A stretch of DNA of 64,000 bases from Planctomycetota bacterium (GTDB lineage Bacteria > Planctomycetota > UBA1135 > UBA2386). The DNA is taken from contig JADJWQ010000002.1 of the NCBI GenBank assembly GCA_016716265.1, positions 1,270,047 through 1,334,046 on the forward strand, in the 5' to 3' direction. Shown in pieces: positions 34,022 through 42,356 of this stretch; position 1 is the first letter of the stretch; each line of letters opens with the position of its first letter. The position numbers and the translations under genes were made by a program. Under the pieces are notes generated by a model. That model was given only the letters and a program-made list of their open reading frames with translations, did no database searches and was not told the origin of the DNA.

Positions 34022-36394
34022 ATGATCGACGCGATGCGCCCGACGCTGCTACCCCTCGCGGCGGCGGTCCTGGCCGCCGTCGTCGGCCCGGCCGCCCAGG
34101 CCCAGGCTCCGGTCCGCGACCGGCTGGAGGGCTGGCAGCTGCCGCTGCGCGGCTGTGCCCAGTACGAGCGCCGCGCGCAGCCGCTCGTCGTCGCCCCGCC
34201 CGAGGTCGAACGCGACGCCGCGCTCCGCCACGTCGTGCGCGCGGCCGATCAGGGTGGTCACCTCTGGCGCTACCGCGTGTTCGACGCTGGCCTCGGCGCG
34301 GACGGCTGGCAGGACGCGGACTACGACGACGCGGGCTGGCAATCGGGACGCACCCCGTTCGGCGACCGCTGGCAGCGCACCGCATGGCCGGCGAACCAGC
34401 GCTATCTCGACGTGCGCGCCGAGTTCCAGATGCCGCGCCGCGGGCCGAAGGCCGCGGTGCTGCTCATCGGGCACGACGATCTCTGCGACGTCTACCTGAA
34501 CGGCGTCGAGATCTACCGCGGCGACCGCTTCCTGCTCGACCAGTGGGTCGCGCTCGACGAGGGTGCGCTCGAGGCGTTCGTCGCCGGGCGCAACGTGCTC
34601 GCGGTGCGCGTCGAGAACACCGGCGGCGCGTCGCACTTCGACCTCGGCCTGACCGTCTGCGAGCGGAGCTTCCGCGACCCGGTGCAGGCCGTGAACCTCG
34701 TCAAGAGTCGCATCGACGGCGCGCGGCGTCTGCGCGACGGCCTGTTCCCCGCGTTCCGCTCCCCGCCCTTACTGTGCGAGGGTCAGCTCGACGCGAGCCA
34801 CGAGCGCATCGCGCTCCCGCCGATCGACCTGCGCGACCTCGCAGCGTTCGTGGCGTTCGACCTCGGTCGTGGCATCCTCGCGCACCCGGTCGACGGCGAG
34901 CTGCCCCGCACCTGGCGCTTCGGCGACGTGCAGTTCAAGGGGCGCGCGACCGAGGCCGACGCGGACGGCAATCAGCGCATCGAGGTCGACCTGCGCTCGC
35001 GCATGCCCGACCGCCGCGACGACGAGCCGCGCTTCGTCGAGGGCTACGTGCAGCCCCAGTACACGCACGAGCTCGACGCGCACCTCGTGATCGACCGCCG
35101 GCTCGACGTCCAGCTCGGCGTCGTGACGTCGTTCCGCAGCGAGCTGACCGGTGAGTTCGCGCCGCGCGAGGGCGAGCTGACGGGCACTTCGTTCCAGCTC
35201 GGCCAGCACGAGGATTGGACGCTGACCGACGTGCGCCCGAACCGCGACACGTGGTTCAACGAAGCGGTGCTCGACGCCATCCATCGGGGCGCCGACAAGC
35301 TGAAGGCCGAGATCCGCGATCCCGACGGCCGCGAGCTCCGCAACGAGCCGACCGGCGATCGCACCTACAACACCGGCCGGCTCGCCCTCGCGCTGCTCGC
35401 GCTGCTCCACGCCGAGGTGCCGCCGGACGACCCCGTCGTCGCGAGGGGCCTGGACGAGCTGCGTCGCCGCCGCCTCTACGACACCTACGCGACCGCCCAT
35501 GCGATCATGGCGATCGAGCGCCTCTACGCGCCGCGCGGTGAGTACGAGTCGCTGCACGCCGGGACCATCGACCGCCCCTACAAGCGCGCGCCCTCTGAGG
35601 CCGACCGCGCGTTGCTGCAGGAATGGACGAACATCCTGCTCAACAACGTCGACACGCGCGTCGACGCGGGCTACCTGCTCCGCTTCAACTACACCCGCGG
35701 CGGACGCTACGACCATTCGGTCAATCAGTACGGTCTGCTCGGTCTCTACTCCGCGCACCTCTGCGGCATCGCGATCCCGTCCACGGTCTGGGAGGGGGCC
35801 GCGAACCACCTGATCGACGACCAGCAGAAGCCCACCGGGCGGCGCAAGCTGACCCTGTCGACCTACCGGCAATGGGAGGAGGAGCGCCGCGGCGGCACGA
35901 CGACCGCCGGCGAGCGCACGACGCGCATCGCGGGCTGGGGCTACCAGGGGCCGAAGAGCAACGGCATCGACCTGCCGGTCTACGGCTCGATGACCTGTGC
36001 CGGCATCGCCGGACTGACGATCTGCCTCGCCGGTCTGCGCGACTGCGACGTGACGCGCGCGAAGCTGACGTCGTCCGCCGAGGAGTCGATCCGGATGGGC
36101 TTCGCGTGGCTCGCGGAGCACTTCACCGTGCACTCGAACGCGCTGCGCTACCAGCAGCCGTACTTCTGGGTCTACTACTACCTCTACGGCCTCGAGCGCG
36201 CCTGTGAGCTGTCGGGCGTCGCGCTGCTCGACGGCCGCGACTGGTACTACGAGGGCGCGCTGACGCTCATCGCACAGCAACACCCCGACGGCGGCTGGCC
36301 GGACGACATGTATCCGGACCAGATGGTGGTGCGCACGGCGATGGCGGTGCTGTTCCTCAAGAAGGCCTCGATGCCCGTCTACACCCAGCGGTGA
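34022..36394 (+). CDS. Exported alpha/alpha-toroid (terpene-cyclase-like) protein with jelly-roll domain
   Basis: A 790-residue exported protein with a signal peptide ending AAQAQA. Residues about 75-210 look like a galactose-binding jelly roll of the beta-galactosidase type (WQDADYDDAGWQSGRTPFG, YLDVRAEFQMP, DDLCDVYLNGVEIY). A short linker region follows. From about residue 400 there is an alpha/alpha toroid of the prenyltransferase/squalene-hopene-cyclase type (YNTGRLALALLALLHAEV, YDTYATAHAIMAIERLY, NQYGLLGLYSAHLCGI, GGWPDDMYPDQMVVRTAMAVLFLKK). No DXDD cyclase acid motif is seen, so it is unlikely to be a cyclase. It may bind carbohydrate or protein. Start 34022, or 34034 four codons later. 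GTGA overlap with the channel gene. Confidence 0.75.
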   Translation: MIDAMRPTLLPLAAAVLAAVVGPAAQAQAPVRDRLEGWQLPLRGCAQYERRAQPLVVAPPEVERDAALRHVVRAADQGGHLWRYRVFDAGLGADGWQDADYDDAGWQSGRTPFGDRWQRTAWPANQRYLDVRAEFQMPRRGPKAAVLLIGHDDLCDVYLNGVEIYRGDRFLLDQWVALDEGALEAFVAGRNVLAVRVENTGGASHFDLGLTVCERSFRDPVQAVNLVKSRIDGARRLRDGLFPAFRSPPLLCEGQLDASHERIALPPIDLRDLAAFVAFDLGRGILAHPVDGELPRTWRFGDVQFKGRATEADADGNQRIEVDLRSRMPDRRDDEPRFVEGYVQPQYTHELDAHLVIDRRLDVQLGVVTSFRSELTGEFAPREGELTGTSFQLGQHEDWTLTDVRPNRDTWFNEAVLDAIHRGADKLKAEIRDPDGRELRNEPTGDRTYNTGRLALALLALLHAEVPPDDPVVARGLDELRRRRLYDTYATAHAIMAIERLYAPRGEYESLHAGTIDRPYKRAPSEADRALLQEWTNILLNNVDTRVDAGYLLRFNYTRGGRYDHSVNQYGLLGLYSAHLCGIAIPSTVWEGAANHLIDDQQKPTGRRKLTLSTYRQWEEERRGGTTTAGERTTRIAGWGYQGPKSNGIDLPVYGSMTCAGIAGLTICLAGLRDCDVTRAKLTSSAEESIRMGFAWLAEHFTVHSNALRYQQPYFWVYYYLYGLERACELSGVALLDGRDWYYEGALTLIAQQHPDGGWPDDMYPDQMVVRTAMAVLFLKKASMPVYTQR

Positions 36395-37314
36395 ACGAAG
36401 ACCCTCCTGCCACTCGCCCCGCCCTCCGCGCCCGCGTCCAAGCGCTCCTGGAGCCCGGCCCCGAGCCGGGTCGCGCCGCGAGCGTGCTCGCGGCCGTCAT
36501 CACCGGTCTGATCCTCGCCAACGTCCTCGCGATCGTCGCCGCGAGCGCCGAGCCACCGCACGTCCCGCTGCCACGGCTGTACGTGTGGTTCGAGGTCGTG
36601 TCGGTCTGCGTGTTCGGACTCGAGTACGCGCTCCGCTGGTGGAGCGCACCCGACGATCCGCGCTTCGCGCACCGCGCCCTCCCACGGCTGCGTTGGGCGC
36701 TCACGCCGATGGCGTTGATCGACCTGTTCGCGATCCTGCCGTTCTTCGCCGAGCTGATCGTGCACGCCCACGGGCTCGACCTGCGCATCCTGCGCCTGCT
36801 GCGCCTGCTACGCATCGCCCGCGTCGCCAAGCTCGGCCGCTACTCGCAGGGCCTGCAGGCCCTCGGCCAGGCGTTCTGGTCGCGCCGCGCCGAGCTCGCG
36901 TCGTCCGTGTTGGTGCTCGTGCTGCTGCTGCTCGTCACGTCGACGCTCGTCTACATGACCGAGCGCGACGCCCAGCCGGAGGCGTTCGGCTCGATCCCGA
37001 AGGCCATGTGGTGGGGCGTCGCGACGCTGACGACGGTCGGCTACGGCGACGTCGTGCCGGTCACGCCGCTCGGCCGCGTGCTCGGCGCCGGCATCGCCGT
37101 CCTCGGCATCGGCGTGTTCGCCCTGCCGGCCGGCATCCTCAGCGCGGCGCTGCACGACGAGCTCGGCCGGCGCCGGCGCCGTGCGAGGCAGGAGCAGCCG
37201 GCCGCCGCGCCGCCGCCCGCGCCGTTGCCGATCAGCTACTGCCCGCACTGCGGGCACGCGCTGCACCAGGAGGTCACCCCTCCGCCCGCAGCACGTCCGG
37301 ATTCCACGCCGTGA
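36391..37314 (+). CDS. Voltage-gated-type potassium channel
   Basis: A 307-residue membrane protein with six predicted helices. S1-S3 are at about residues 30-120, and S4 is Arg-rich (LRILRLLRLLRIARVAKLGRY, about 131-150) as in voltage sensors. S5 is followed by a pore loop with the selectivity filter TTVGYGD (about 214-220), then S6 (VLGAGIAVLGIGVFALPAGILSA). The C-terminus is basic, then Pro/Ala-rich, and ends with a CPHCGHALH mini zinc-knuckle-like motif. The protein should conduct K+ through the inner membrane. It begins at a GTG overlapping the upstream stop. Its last 41 bp overlap the convergent phosphatase gene. Confidence 0.9.
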   Translation: MNEDPPATRPALRARVQALLEPGPEPGRAASVLAAVITGLILANVLAIVAASAEPPHVPLPRLYVWFEVVSVCVFGLEYALRWWSAPDDPRFAHRALPRLRWALTPMALIDLFAILPFFAELIVHAHGLDLRILRLLRLLRIARVAKLGRYSQGLQALGQAFWSRRAELASSVLVLVLLLLVTSTLVYMTERDAQPEAFGSIPKAMWWGVATLTTVGYGDVVPVTPLGRVLGAGIAVLGIGVFALPAGILSAALHDELGRRRRRARQEQPAAAPPPAPLPISYCPHCGHALHQEVTPPPAARPDSTP

Positions 37315-37906
37315 TGCGGATGCCGTTCGCGTAGATGTCGACGATCCCCAGGCCTGCCGGGGGAAGCTGCAGGCACACCGCGCGCGACAGCCGCATGCCG
37401 AGCATCGCGGCCACCAGACCGGTGACCACGGCACCCGATGCAACGACGGCGACGGTCCGGCCGATCAGCTCGTCGCGGTGATCACTCCACCAGTCGAGCA
37501 CCCGCTCGATCGCCTGCCCGAGGCTCTCGCCATCCGGTGCCGCGACCTCGCCGAAGTCGGTGAAGAAGTCCCGCACGCGATCGGGATCCTCCCGGGCGAT
37601 CGCCTCCCACGACCGCCCCTCCCACTGCCCGAGGCTCTGATCGCGCAGCCGCGGATCGGTGCGACACTCGATCCCCTTGGCGATCGCCAGGGCGCTCGCA
37701 GCGTCCGCACACTGCGGCTGGTCGCTGGCGAACGCGGCGTCGATGGGCAGCTCCTGCACGAGCTCGAGCCAGCGCAGGATCGCCCGCTCACCGCGGCGGC
37801 CGAGCCGGGCGTGGCCGGCGCCGATCGCGCGGCCGGCGTCGTCCGGTGCCAGCTCCGGGTGGCGGAACAGCAGCAGTCGGCAGAAGTCCTCGGGGGCATC
37901 GAGCAC
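37274..37906 (-). CDS. Histidine phosphatase (phosphoglycerate mutase-like) family protein
   Basis: About 210 residues. The catalytic loop is LLLFRHPELAPDDAGR (RHP type, the family variant of RHG) near the N-terminus. The second conserved part is FASDQPQCADAASALA, with the acid region LRDQSLGQWEGRSWEAI (LGxWEG typical of broad-specificity and cobalamin-type phosphatases) and GESLGQAIERVLDWW. The last segment VVASGAVVTGLVAAML keeps SGA where SHG is usual, so the second catalytic His is not evident at that place. The frame is open far upstream; I place the start at GTG 37906, just before the first strand, which is uncertain. It overlaps the channel gene tail-to-tail and is divergent from the KaiC-like gene. 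Confidence 0.72.
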   Translation of the reverse strand: MLDAPEDFCRLLLFRHPELAPDDAGRAIGAGHARLGRRGERAILRWLELVQELPIDAAFASDQPQCADAASALAIAKGIECRTDPRLRDQSLGQWEGRSWEAIAREDPDRVRDFFTDFGEVAAPDGESLGQAIERVLDWWSDHRDELIGRTVAVVASGAVVTGLVAAMLGMRLSRAVCLQLPPAGLGIVDIYANGIRITAWNPDVLRAEG

Positions 37907-38179
37907 GCCGCCAGCCTGCGCCGCGGCCGCGGCCGGCGCAACCGGGAACCGCGCAGTCGCGCGCGCCGATCGGACGATCCCGACGTTGGCATCCCCCGCC
38001 CCGGACGGGGATGATGACCGGCTGTCCCAGCCCGGAACCCTCGCGTCTCTGCCAACCTGCGCGCCCCCTCGCGCGCGCTCCCGCACCCCCGCGGCCGACT
38101 CGTCGCCGCGCCGGTCCGGGCCTGGTCGGGGCGCGCCGATCGCTCCGGGCTGGCTGTCGATGCCCGCGGAGGGCCCCTC

Positions 38180-39754
38180 TTGTTCGACGTCATCAAGACC
38201 CACATCGACGGCCTCGATGCCATCCTCGCCGGCGGAATCCGGTTCCCCGAGGAAGGCGCGGCGTTCGTGTTCCTCACCGGCGGGCCCGGCTCCGGCAAGA
38301 CGATCCTCGGCCTCGAGCTGGTCGCCCGGCAGTGGCTGAATGCCGAGGACGGCTCGACGTGCCTCTACTACTCCGTCGAGCACACGCCGCGCAGCCTGTT
38401 CCGCAAGCTCGCCTACGACTTCGGCTACCACGGCACGCGGGCGCAGGTCCGCCTGCTGCCCGAGGAGGTCAGCCACAAGCTGGTGCTGGAGGCGACCACC
38501 GAGAAGGGCACGTCGCGCCTGGTGCTGACCCAGGCGACCCCGGCCGCCCTCGACAACGAGAGCCCCGCGAGCTCGGTCGACATCGACTGGATCCTCGCCG
38601 AGGTCGAGAACCACCGCCTGGCCGGCCCGGTGCGGATGGTCTGCGTCGACAACGTCGGCCTGCTGCTGACCGGTCTCGACTACTACGGCAAGCGCCGCGC
38701 GCTGCTCGCGACGCGCCGCAAGCTCAATCGCCTCGGCGTGCACGGCGTGTTCGTGCAGGAGACGACCGACGCGAACGACATGCGCATCCCGAGCGCCGAG
38801 GAGTTCTCGACCGACGTGCTGATCGAGCTGTCGTTCCAGGACCAGGCCGGTCAGTTCAAGGCGCGCACGATCGAGATCCAGAAGGCGCGCCATCAGTACT
38901 ACTACCGCGGTCCGCACCACTTCTCGATCGCGGGGCGCGGCGTGATCCGCGACACCTACCTCGGCGCCCGCAACGAGCGCGGTCCGGGCATCCACGTCTA
39001 CCCGTCGGTCGCCGCCCAGCTGTCGATCGCCCGCGACAGCCACGAGGGTCGCGTCCCGGCGCGCGGCCGCGACGTCCTCGACGTCGGCGTGTCGACGCTG
39101 ATCTCGGGCTTCCTCGACGGGACCGGCCCGACCGCGCGCTCGTCGACCGTGCTGCTCGCGGAGCCGGGCACCCGCTACACCTACCTGGCGTTGCGCTTCC
39201 TCGCCGCGGGCTGCGCGGCCGGCGACCACTCGCTGCTGGTCTCCACCAAGGAGGACACCGATGCGTTGCTGCGCATCGCGGAGCGCGACAACGACCTGCG
39301 GCAGCAGATCGTCGCCGACCACAAGTTCCGTGACGAGCTCCGCGTGCTCTACCTGCACCCCGAGTTCATCAGTGCGGGCAAGTTCACGTCGGACCTGATG
39401 CAGTTCGTCGGCGAGGAACACGAGCCGCAGGTCACGCGTCTCGCGTTCGACAACATCTACCGACTCGACGACCGCTTCCCGCTGCTGGCCGGGCAGACCT
39501 TCATGATCCCGGCGATGCTCGACATGCTGCGGTACCGGGGCGTCACGCCGCTGTTCATCGACCTGATCCCGCCGGGCTGCGCCGAGGGCCGCACCGAGTT
39601 CGACCCCGCGCGCTACATGATCACGTTCGACCACGTGCTGCACGTGTTCCTGCGCGAGGAGGACGGCGCGCACCGGCCGTACGTCCGCGTGCTCAAGTCG
39701 TCGACGGGCGTGTTCTCCCGCCAGGCGATGCCGCTGAACGTCACCGGCTGCTGA
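38180..39754 (+). CDS. KaiC/RecA-like ATPase with degenerate second domain
   Basis: A 524-residue cytoplasmic protein with two KaiC-type units. The first (about 1-245) opens IKTHIDGLDAILAGGIRFPEEG and has a perfect Walker A GGPGSGKT near residue 35 and a Walker B-like VRMVCVDNVGLL. The second (about 290-524) keeps the fold (DVGVSTLISGFLDGTGPTARSSTVLLAEPGTRYTYLALRFLA), but its P-loop reads AEPGTRYTY with no GKT, so it should not bind ATP in the usual way. Family members are signalling or regulatory ATPases, and circadian function is not implied. The start is TTG at 38180 with a GGAGGG Shine-Dalgarno 7-8 nt upstream. No kaiA/kaiB is nearby. Confidence 0.85.
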   Translation: MFDVIKTHIDGLDAILAGGIRFPEEGAAFVFLTGGPGSGKTILGLELVARQWLNAEDGSTCLYYSVEHTPRSLFRKLAYDFGYHGTRAQVRLLPEEVSHKLVLEATTEKGTSRLVLTQATPAALDNESPASSVDIDWILAEVENHRLAGPVRMVCVDNVGLLLTGLDYYGKRRALLATRRKLNRLGVHGVFVQETTDANDMRIPSAEEFSTDVLIELSFQDQAGQFKARTIEIQKARHQYYYRGPHHFSIAGRGVIRDTYLGARNERGPGIHVYPSVAAQLSIARDSHEGRVPARGRDVLDVGVSTLISGFLDGTGPTARSSTVLLAEPGTRYTYLALRFLAAGCAAGDHSLLVSTKEDTDALLRIAERDNDLRQQIVADHKFRDELRVLYLHPEFISAGKFTSDLMQFVGEEHEPQVTRLAFDNIYRLDDRFPLLAGQTFMIPAMLDMLRYRGVTPLFIDLIPPGCAEGRTEFDPARYMITFDHVLHVFLREEDGAHRPYVRVLKSSTGVFSRQAMPLNVTGC

Positions 39755-39763
39755 TCGCCGGCG

Positions 39764-40516
39764 TCAGCGCACCGCGCGCAACGCATCGACGGTCGCGCGC
39801 ACGACGGCCGGATCGCAGCAGAAGCGCTCGTCGTCGGCGAGCGCGCCGCCGCTGATGCGCGCGCCAGAACCGGGGCGCGCGCCTCGCCGATGCAGAACGC
39901 AGCCGGCCGACAGGTGCACCTCGCGCACGCCGGTGCGCTCGACGAGCTCGGCGACGTGATCCGGTCGCACGCCACCGCCGGCGACGATGCCGAGCCGCCC
40001 CGCCGCGTGCCCGACGCACCGCGCGATGCGCTCGGCCCCGTCGATCGCGCGGGGTGCGCCGCCCGACGTCAACACGCGCGCGACGCCGAGCGCCACCAGC
40101 CGATCGAGCGCCGCGAGCGGTTCGCCGACGTGGTCGAACGCGCGGTGGAAGGTCACCGGCAGCGGCGCTGCCGCGGCGACGACGCGCCCGACGGCGACCT
40201 CGTCGACGGCACCGCCGGGCGTCAGCGCACCGAACACGATGCCGTCGGCGCCCGCCAGGCGCAGCGCGCGCGCCTCCTCGACGGCCCCGCGCAGGTCGTC
40301 GGCGTCGACCACGAAGTCCCCGGCCCGCCCGCGCACCATCGCGAACAGCGGCAGCGCCGTCCGGCGCCGCAGGCTCACGAACATGCCGATCCCCGGCGTC
40401 AGGCCGCCGAGCGGCAGCGCCTGACAGACCTCGAGCCGCTGCGCACCGCCCGCGGTCGCCGCGGCCGCCGCTTCCGCGGAGTCGATGCACACCTCGCAGA
40501 GGATCCCAGCACCCAT
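39764..40516 (-). CDS. cutC: CutC family protein
   Basis: A 250-residue cytoplasmic TIM-barrel protein of the CutC family. The N-terminal LCEVCIDSAEAAAAATAGGAQRLEVC is the family start pattern, followed by GGLTPGIGMF, PLFAMVRGRAGDFVV, GADGIVFGALTPGG, VTFHRAFDHV, LTSGGAPRAIDG, GIVAGGGVRPDHV and VREVHLSAG. It was first linked to copper homeostasis, but later work disputes a direct copper role, so the function is unsettled. The ATG at 40516 matches the family start. It converges with the KaiC-like gene (9-bp gap) and is divergent from the DUF218 gene (53-bp gap). Confidence 0.92.
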   Translation of the reverse strand: MGAGILCEVCIDSAEAAAAATAGGAQRLEVCQALPLGGLTPGIGMFVSLRRRTALPLFAMVRGRAGDFVVDADDLRGAVEEARALRLAGADGIVFGALTPGGAVDEVAVGRVVAAAAPLPVTFHRAFDHVGEPLAALDRLVALGVARVLTSGGAPRAIDGAERIARCVGHAAGRLGIVAGGGVRPDHVAELVERTGVREVHLSAGCVLHRRGARPGSGARISGGALADDERFCCDPAVVRATVDALRAVR

Positions 40517-40556
40517 GCGGCGATCATCGCGGCTCCGCCCGACCGCGGCCAGCGCG

Positions 40557-40562
40557 TAGACT
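40557..40562 (+). promoter_or_regulatory. -10-like TAGACT box, probable leaderless promoter
   Basis: TAGACT ends 7 nt before the ATG at 40570, leaving no room for a Shine-Dalgarno. Transcription would start on or beside the start codon. Confidence 0.45.
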
Positions 40563-40569
40563 GCCGCCC

Positions 40570-41238
40570 ATGGCGGCGGGACCCGACGACGGACCGCGGC
40601 GGCGACCACGCCGCCGCGCACGATGGCTGCTGGCCGGGCTGCTCGCACCACTGCTGCCGCCGGTCATCGCCAATGCGTGGATCCTGCTGGCGACCGCCCG
40701 CTCGATCCACGACCTCGAGAGCGCACCGCGACACCGGACCGCCATCGTGCCGGGCGCCAGCGTGCACCGCGACCGCGGCCCGAGCAACCTGCTCGCCGAC
40801 CGTCTGGACACCGCCGCCGCGCTGCTCGCCGCGGGCACCGTCGACGAGGTGCTGCTGAGCGGCGACCGCGACGTGGAGCGCAGCTACGACGAGGTCGCCG
40901 TCATGGCGGCGTACCTCCGCGATCTCGGCGTTCCGGCGACCGCGATCCGCGTCGACCCGCACGGCTACCGCACCTTCGACAGCGCCTGGCGCGCACGCCG
41001 CATCTACGGCATCGACGACGCCCTGATCGTCACCAATGCCTTCCACGCTCCGCGGGCGGTATGGCTCGCCCGCGCCCAAGGCATCCGCTGCGACGGCGTC
41101 GCCGCTCCGCCCTCGCGCGACTACCCGCTCCGCACCCGCCTGTGGAACCAGCTCCGCGAAGCCGCCGCGCGGACCGTCGCGGTGCTCGACGTCTGGGTGC
41201 TCGACACGCGACCGCGCGTGCCCGCGGGCGGCGGCTGA
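40570..41238 (+). CDS. DUF218 (YdcF/SanA-like) membrane-anchored protein
   Basis: 222 residues. A strongly basic N-terminus (RRRPRRRARW) precedes one membrane helix (LLAGLLAPLLPPVIANAWILLA). The DUF218 domain follows: AIVPGASVHRDRGPSNLLADRLDTAAALL, EVLLSGDRD, YDEVAVMAAYLRDLGVPATAIRVDPHGYRTFDSAWRAR and DALIVTNAFHAPRAVWLARAQGI. SanA-type proteins affect envelope permeability; the biochemical activity is not settled. The ATG at 40570 is 7 nt after a TAGACT box. A hairpin lies between its stop and the convergent gene. Confidence 0.87.
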   Translation: MAAGPDDGPRRRPRRRARWLLAGLLAPLLPPVIANAWILLATARSIHDLESAPRHRTAIVPGASVHRDRGPSNLLADRLDTAAALLAAGTVDEVLLSGDRDVERSYDEVAVMAAYLRDLGVPATAIRVDPHGYRTFDSAWRARRIYGIDDALIVTNAFHAPRAVWLARAQGIRCDGVAAPPSRDYPLRTRLWNQLREAAARTVAVLDVWVLDTRPRVPAGGG

Positions 41239-41240
41239 CC

Positions 41241-41266
41241 GCGTCGCACCCCGCGCGTCGCGACGC
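41241..41266. terminator. Hairpin between convergent genes
   Basis: GCGTCGC (41241-41247) pairs with GCGACGC (41260-41266) across 12 nt, filling the 30-bp space between the DUF218 gene and the next minus-strand gene. No U tract. Confidence 0.35.
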
Positions 41267-41268
41267 CC

Positions 41269-42189
41269 TCAGCTCCGGATGACGAGGCGGAGGTCCGCAC
41301 GCTTCACGGCCCGCCGCGGTCCCGTGAACGGATTCACGGTACGCTCCGCCCAGTTGGAGCGCTCGCGAGGCGTGCCGTTGTAGAGCTGGTCCCAGTAGAG
41401 CACGTCCACTCCCGTCGCCCGCGCCGAGCCCTGGTCTCGCACGAAGTCGCTCGCCAGGTAGTCCGTGCCGTCGTTCGACCAGGCATCGCCCGACCGCAGC
41501 AGACCCCGCACCTGACCCCACGTGCCGTGCAGCTCGAGCGTCGCGCCGGCAACCCGATATGCATTGGCGGTGAGACACGACCGGCGGAACTGGGTCGAGC
41601 CGCTGCCGTCAGCCGCCTGCTGCTGCGCCACCGCAGCCAACAGCCGTGCGTAGCCGGCGCTCTGCGCCGAAGTGCAGGTGTCCTCGAGCACCGGCACGAA
41701 CGTGAAGCGCACCCGATCCAGCAGTCCGACCGACGTCGCCCAGTTGCGCGTCGCCCCGACCCAGGCGGTGTACTGACGAACGCGCAGCAGGTAGCCGTCG
41801 CGGATCGCCGTCTGCGCCGCGGTCGGGCGGCGCGCGGTCCACGCATCCCAGAACTCGGCCTGGTTCGCATTGCCCCGCGCGTCGTGCGGGAACCAGCGTC
41901 CATAGACGACGATCCGCAGTCGCCCGCGAGCCTTGTTCGGCAGCACGCTCCGCACCAGCCGGTCGAGCTGTGTGAAGGGCGCTGCGGGAGCGAACTCGAA
42001 CGGGAGCGCGGACACCTGGACGCTGTGCGGCGCGGCGCTGAGCTCCGCCGCGACGAAGTCGATGTCCGCGTTGGAGGCGCGCGCGGCGCCGATGAGCTGG
42101 ATCCCACGGTCCTGCGCCGTTGCCGCCGAGGTGGCGACGGCGATGAGCAGCACGCCGGCGAGCGCCGGCCTGAACGAGATTCCGAACAT
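41269..42189 (-). CDS. Secreted protein of unknown function
   Basis: 306 residues with a signal peptide (MFGISFRPALAGVLLIAVATSAATAQ). The mature part begins DRGIQLIGAARASNADIDFVAAELSA and reads like an alpha/beta protein (RLRIVVYGRWFPHDARG, VRFTFVPVLEDTC, LELHGTWGQVRGLL, GVDVLYWDQLYNG). Two Cys residues (EDTCTS and RSCLT) could form one disulfide. I do not recognise the family. The start at 42189 gives the signal peptide and has GGAGACGAC 3-10 nt upstream. The 167 bp before it (42190-42356) show nothing else. Secretion is well supported; function is not. Confidence 0.7.
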   Translation of the reverse strand: MFGISFRPALAGVLLIAVATSAATAQDRGIQLIGAARASNADIDFVAAELSAAPHSVQVSALPFEFAPAAPFTQLDRLVRSVLPNKARGRLRIVVYGRWFPHDARGNANQAEFWDAWTARRPTAAQTAIRDGYLLRVRQYTAWVGATRNWATSVGLLDRVRFTFVPVLEDTCTSAQSAGYARLLAAVAQQQAADGSGSTQFRRSCLTANAYRVAGATLELHGTWGQVRGLLRSGDAWSNDGTDYLASDFVRDQGSARATGVDVLYWDQLYNGTPRERSNWAERTVNPFTGPRRAVKRADLRLVIRS

Positions 42190-42356
42190 GGTCGTCTCCG
42201 ACACCCGGCGCCCCGCGACCATCGCAAGCGCGCACGGGAGCGCACTCACAGCGCGGTGGCGCGGGCCGACGTTTCGCCGCGCCCTCCTCCTGCGCGCGGG
42301 CCGCACTCCGCACCACGTCGGAGCGGCCGGCACAGCCGCACTCCTCCGGACGCCGG

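Noticed and set aside
34022..36394. Squalene-hopene cyclase
   Set aside because: No DXDD motif, a signal peptide and a jelly-roll domain at the front; only the toroid repeat pattern is shared.
37907..39673. Extension of the histidine phosphatase antisense through the KaiC-like gene
   Set aside because: The antisense part shows no domain pattern, while the plus strand encodes a clear KaiC-like protein with a Shine-Dalgarno.
38180..39754. Circadian clock gene kaiC
   Set aside because: The second P-loop is lost, the length and start differ, and no kaiA or kaiB is nearby.
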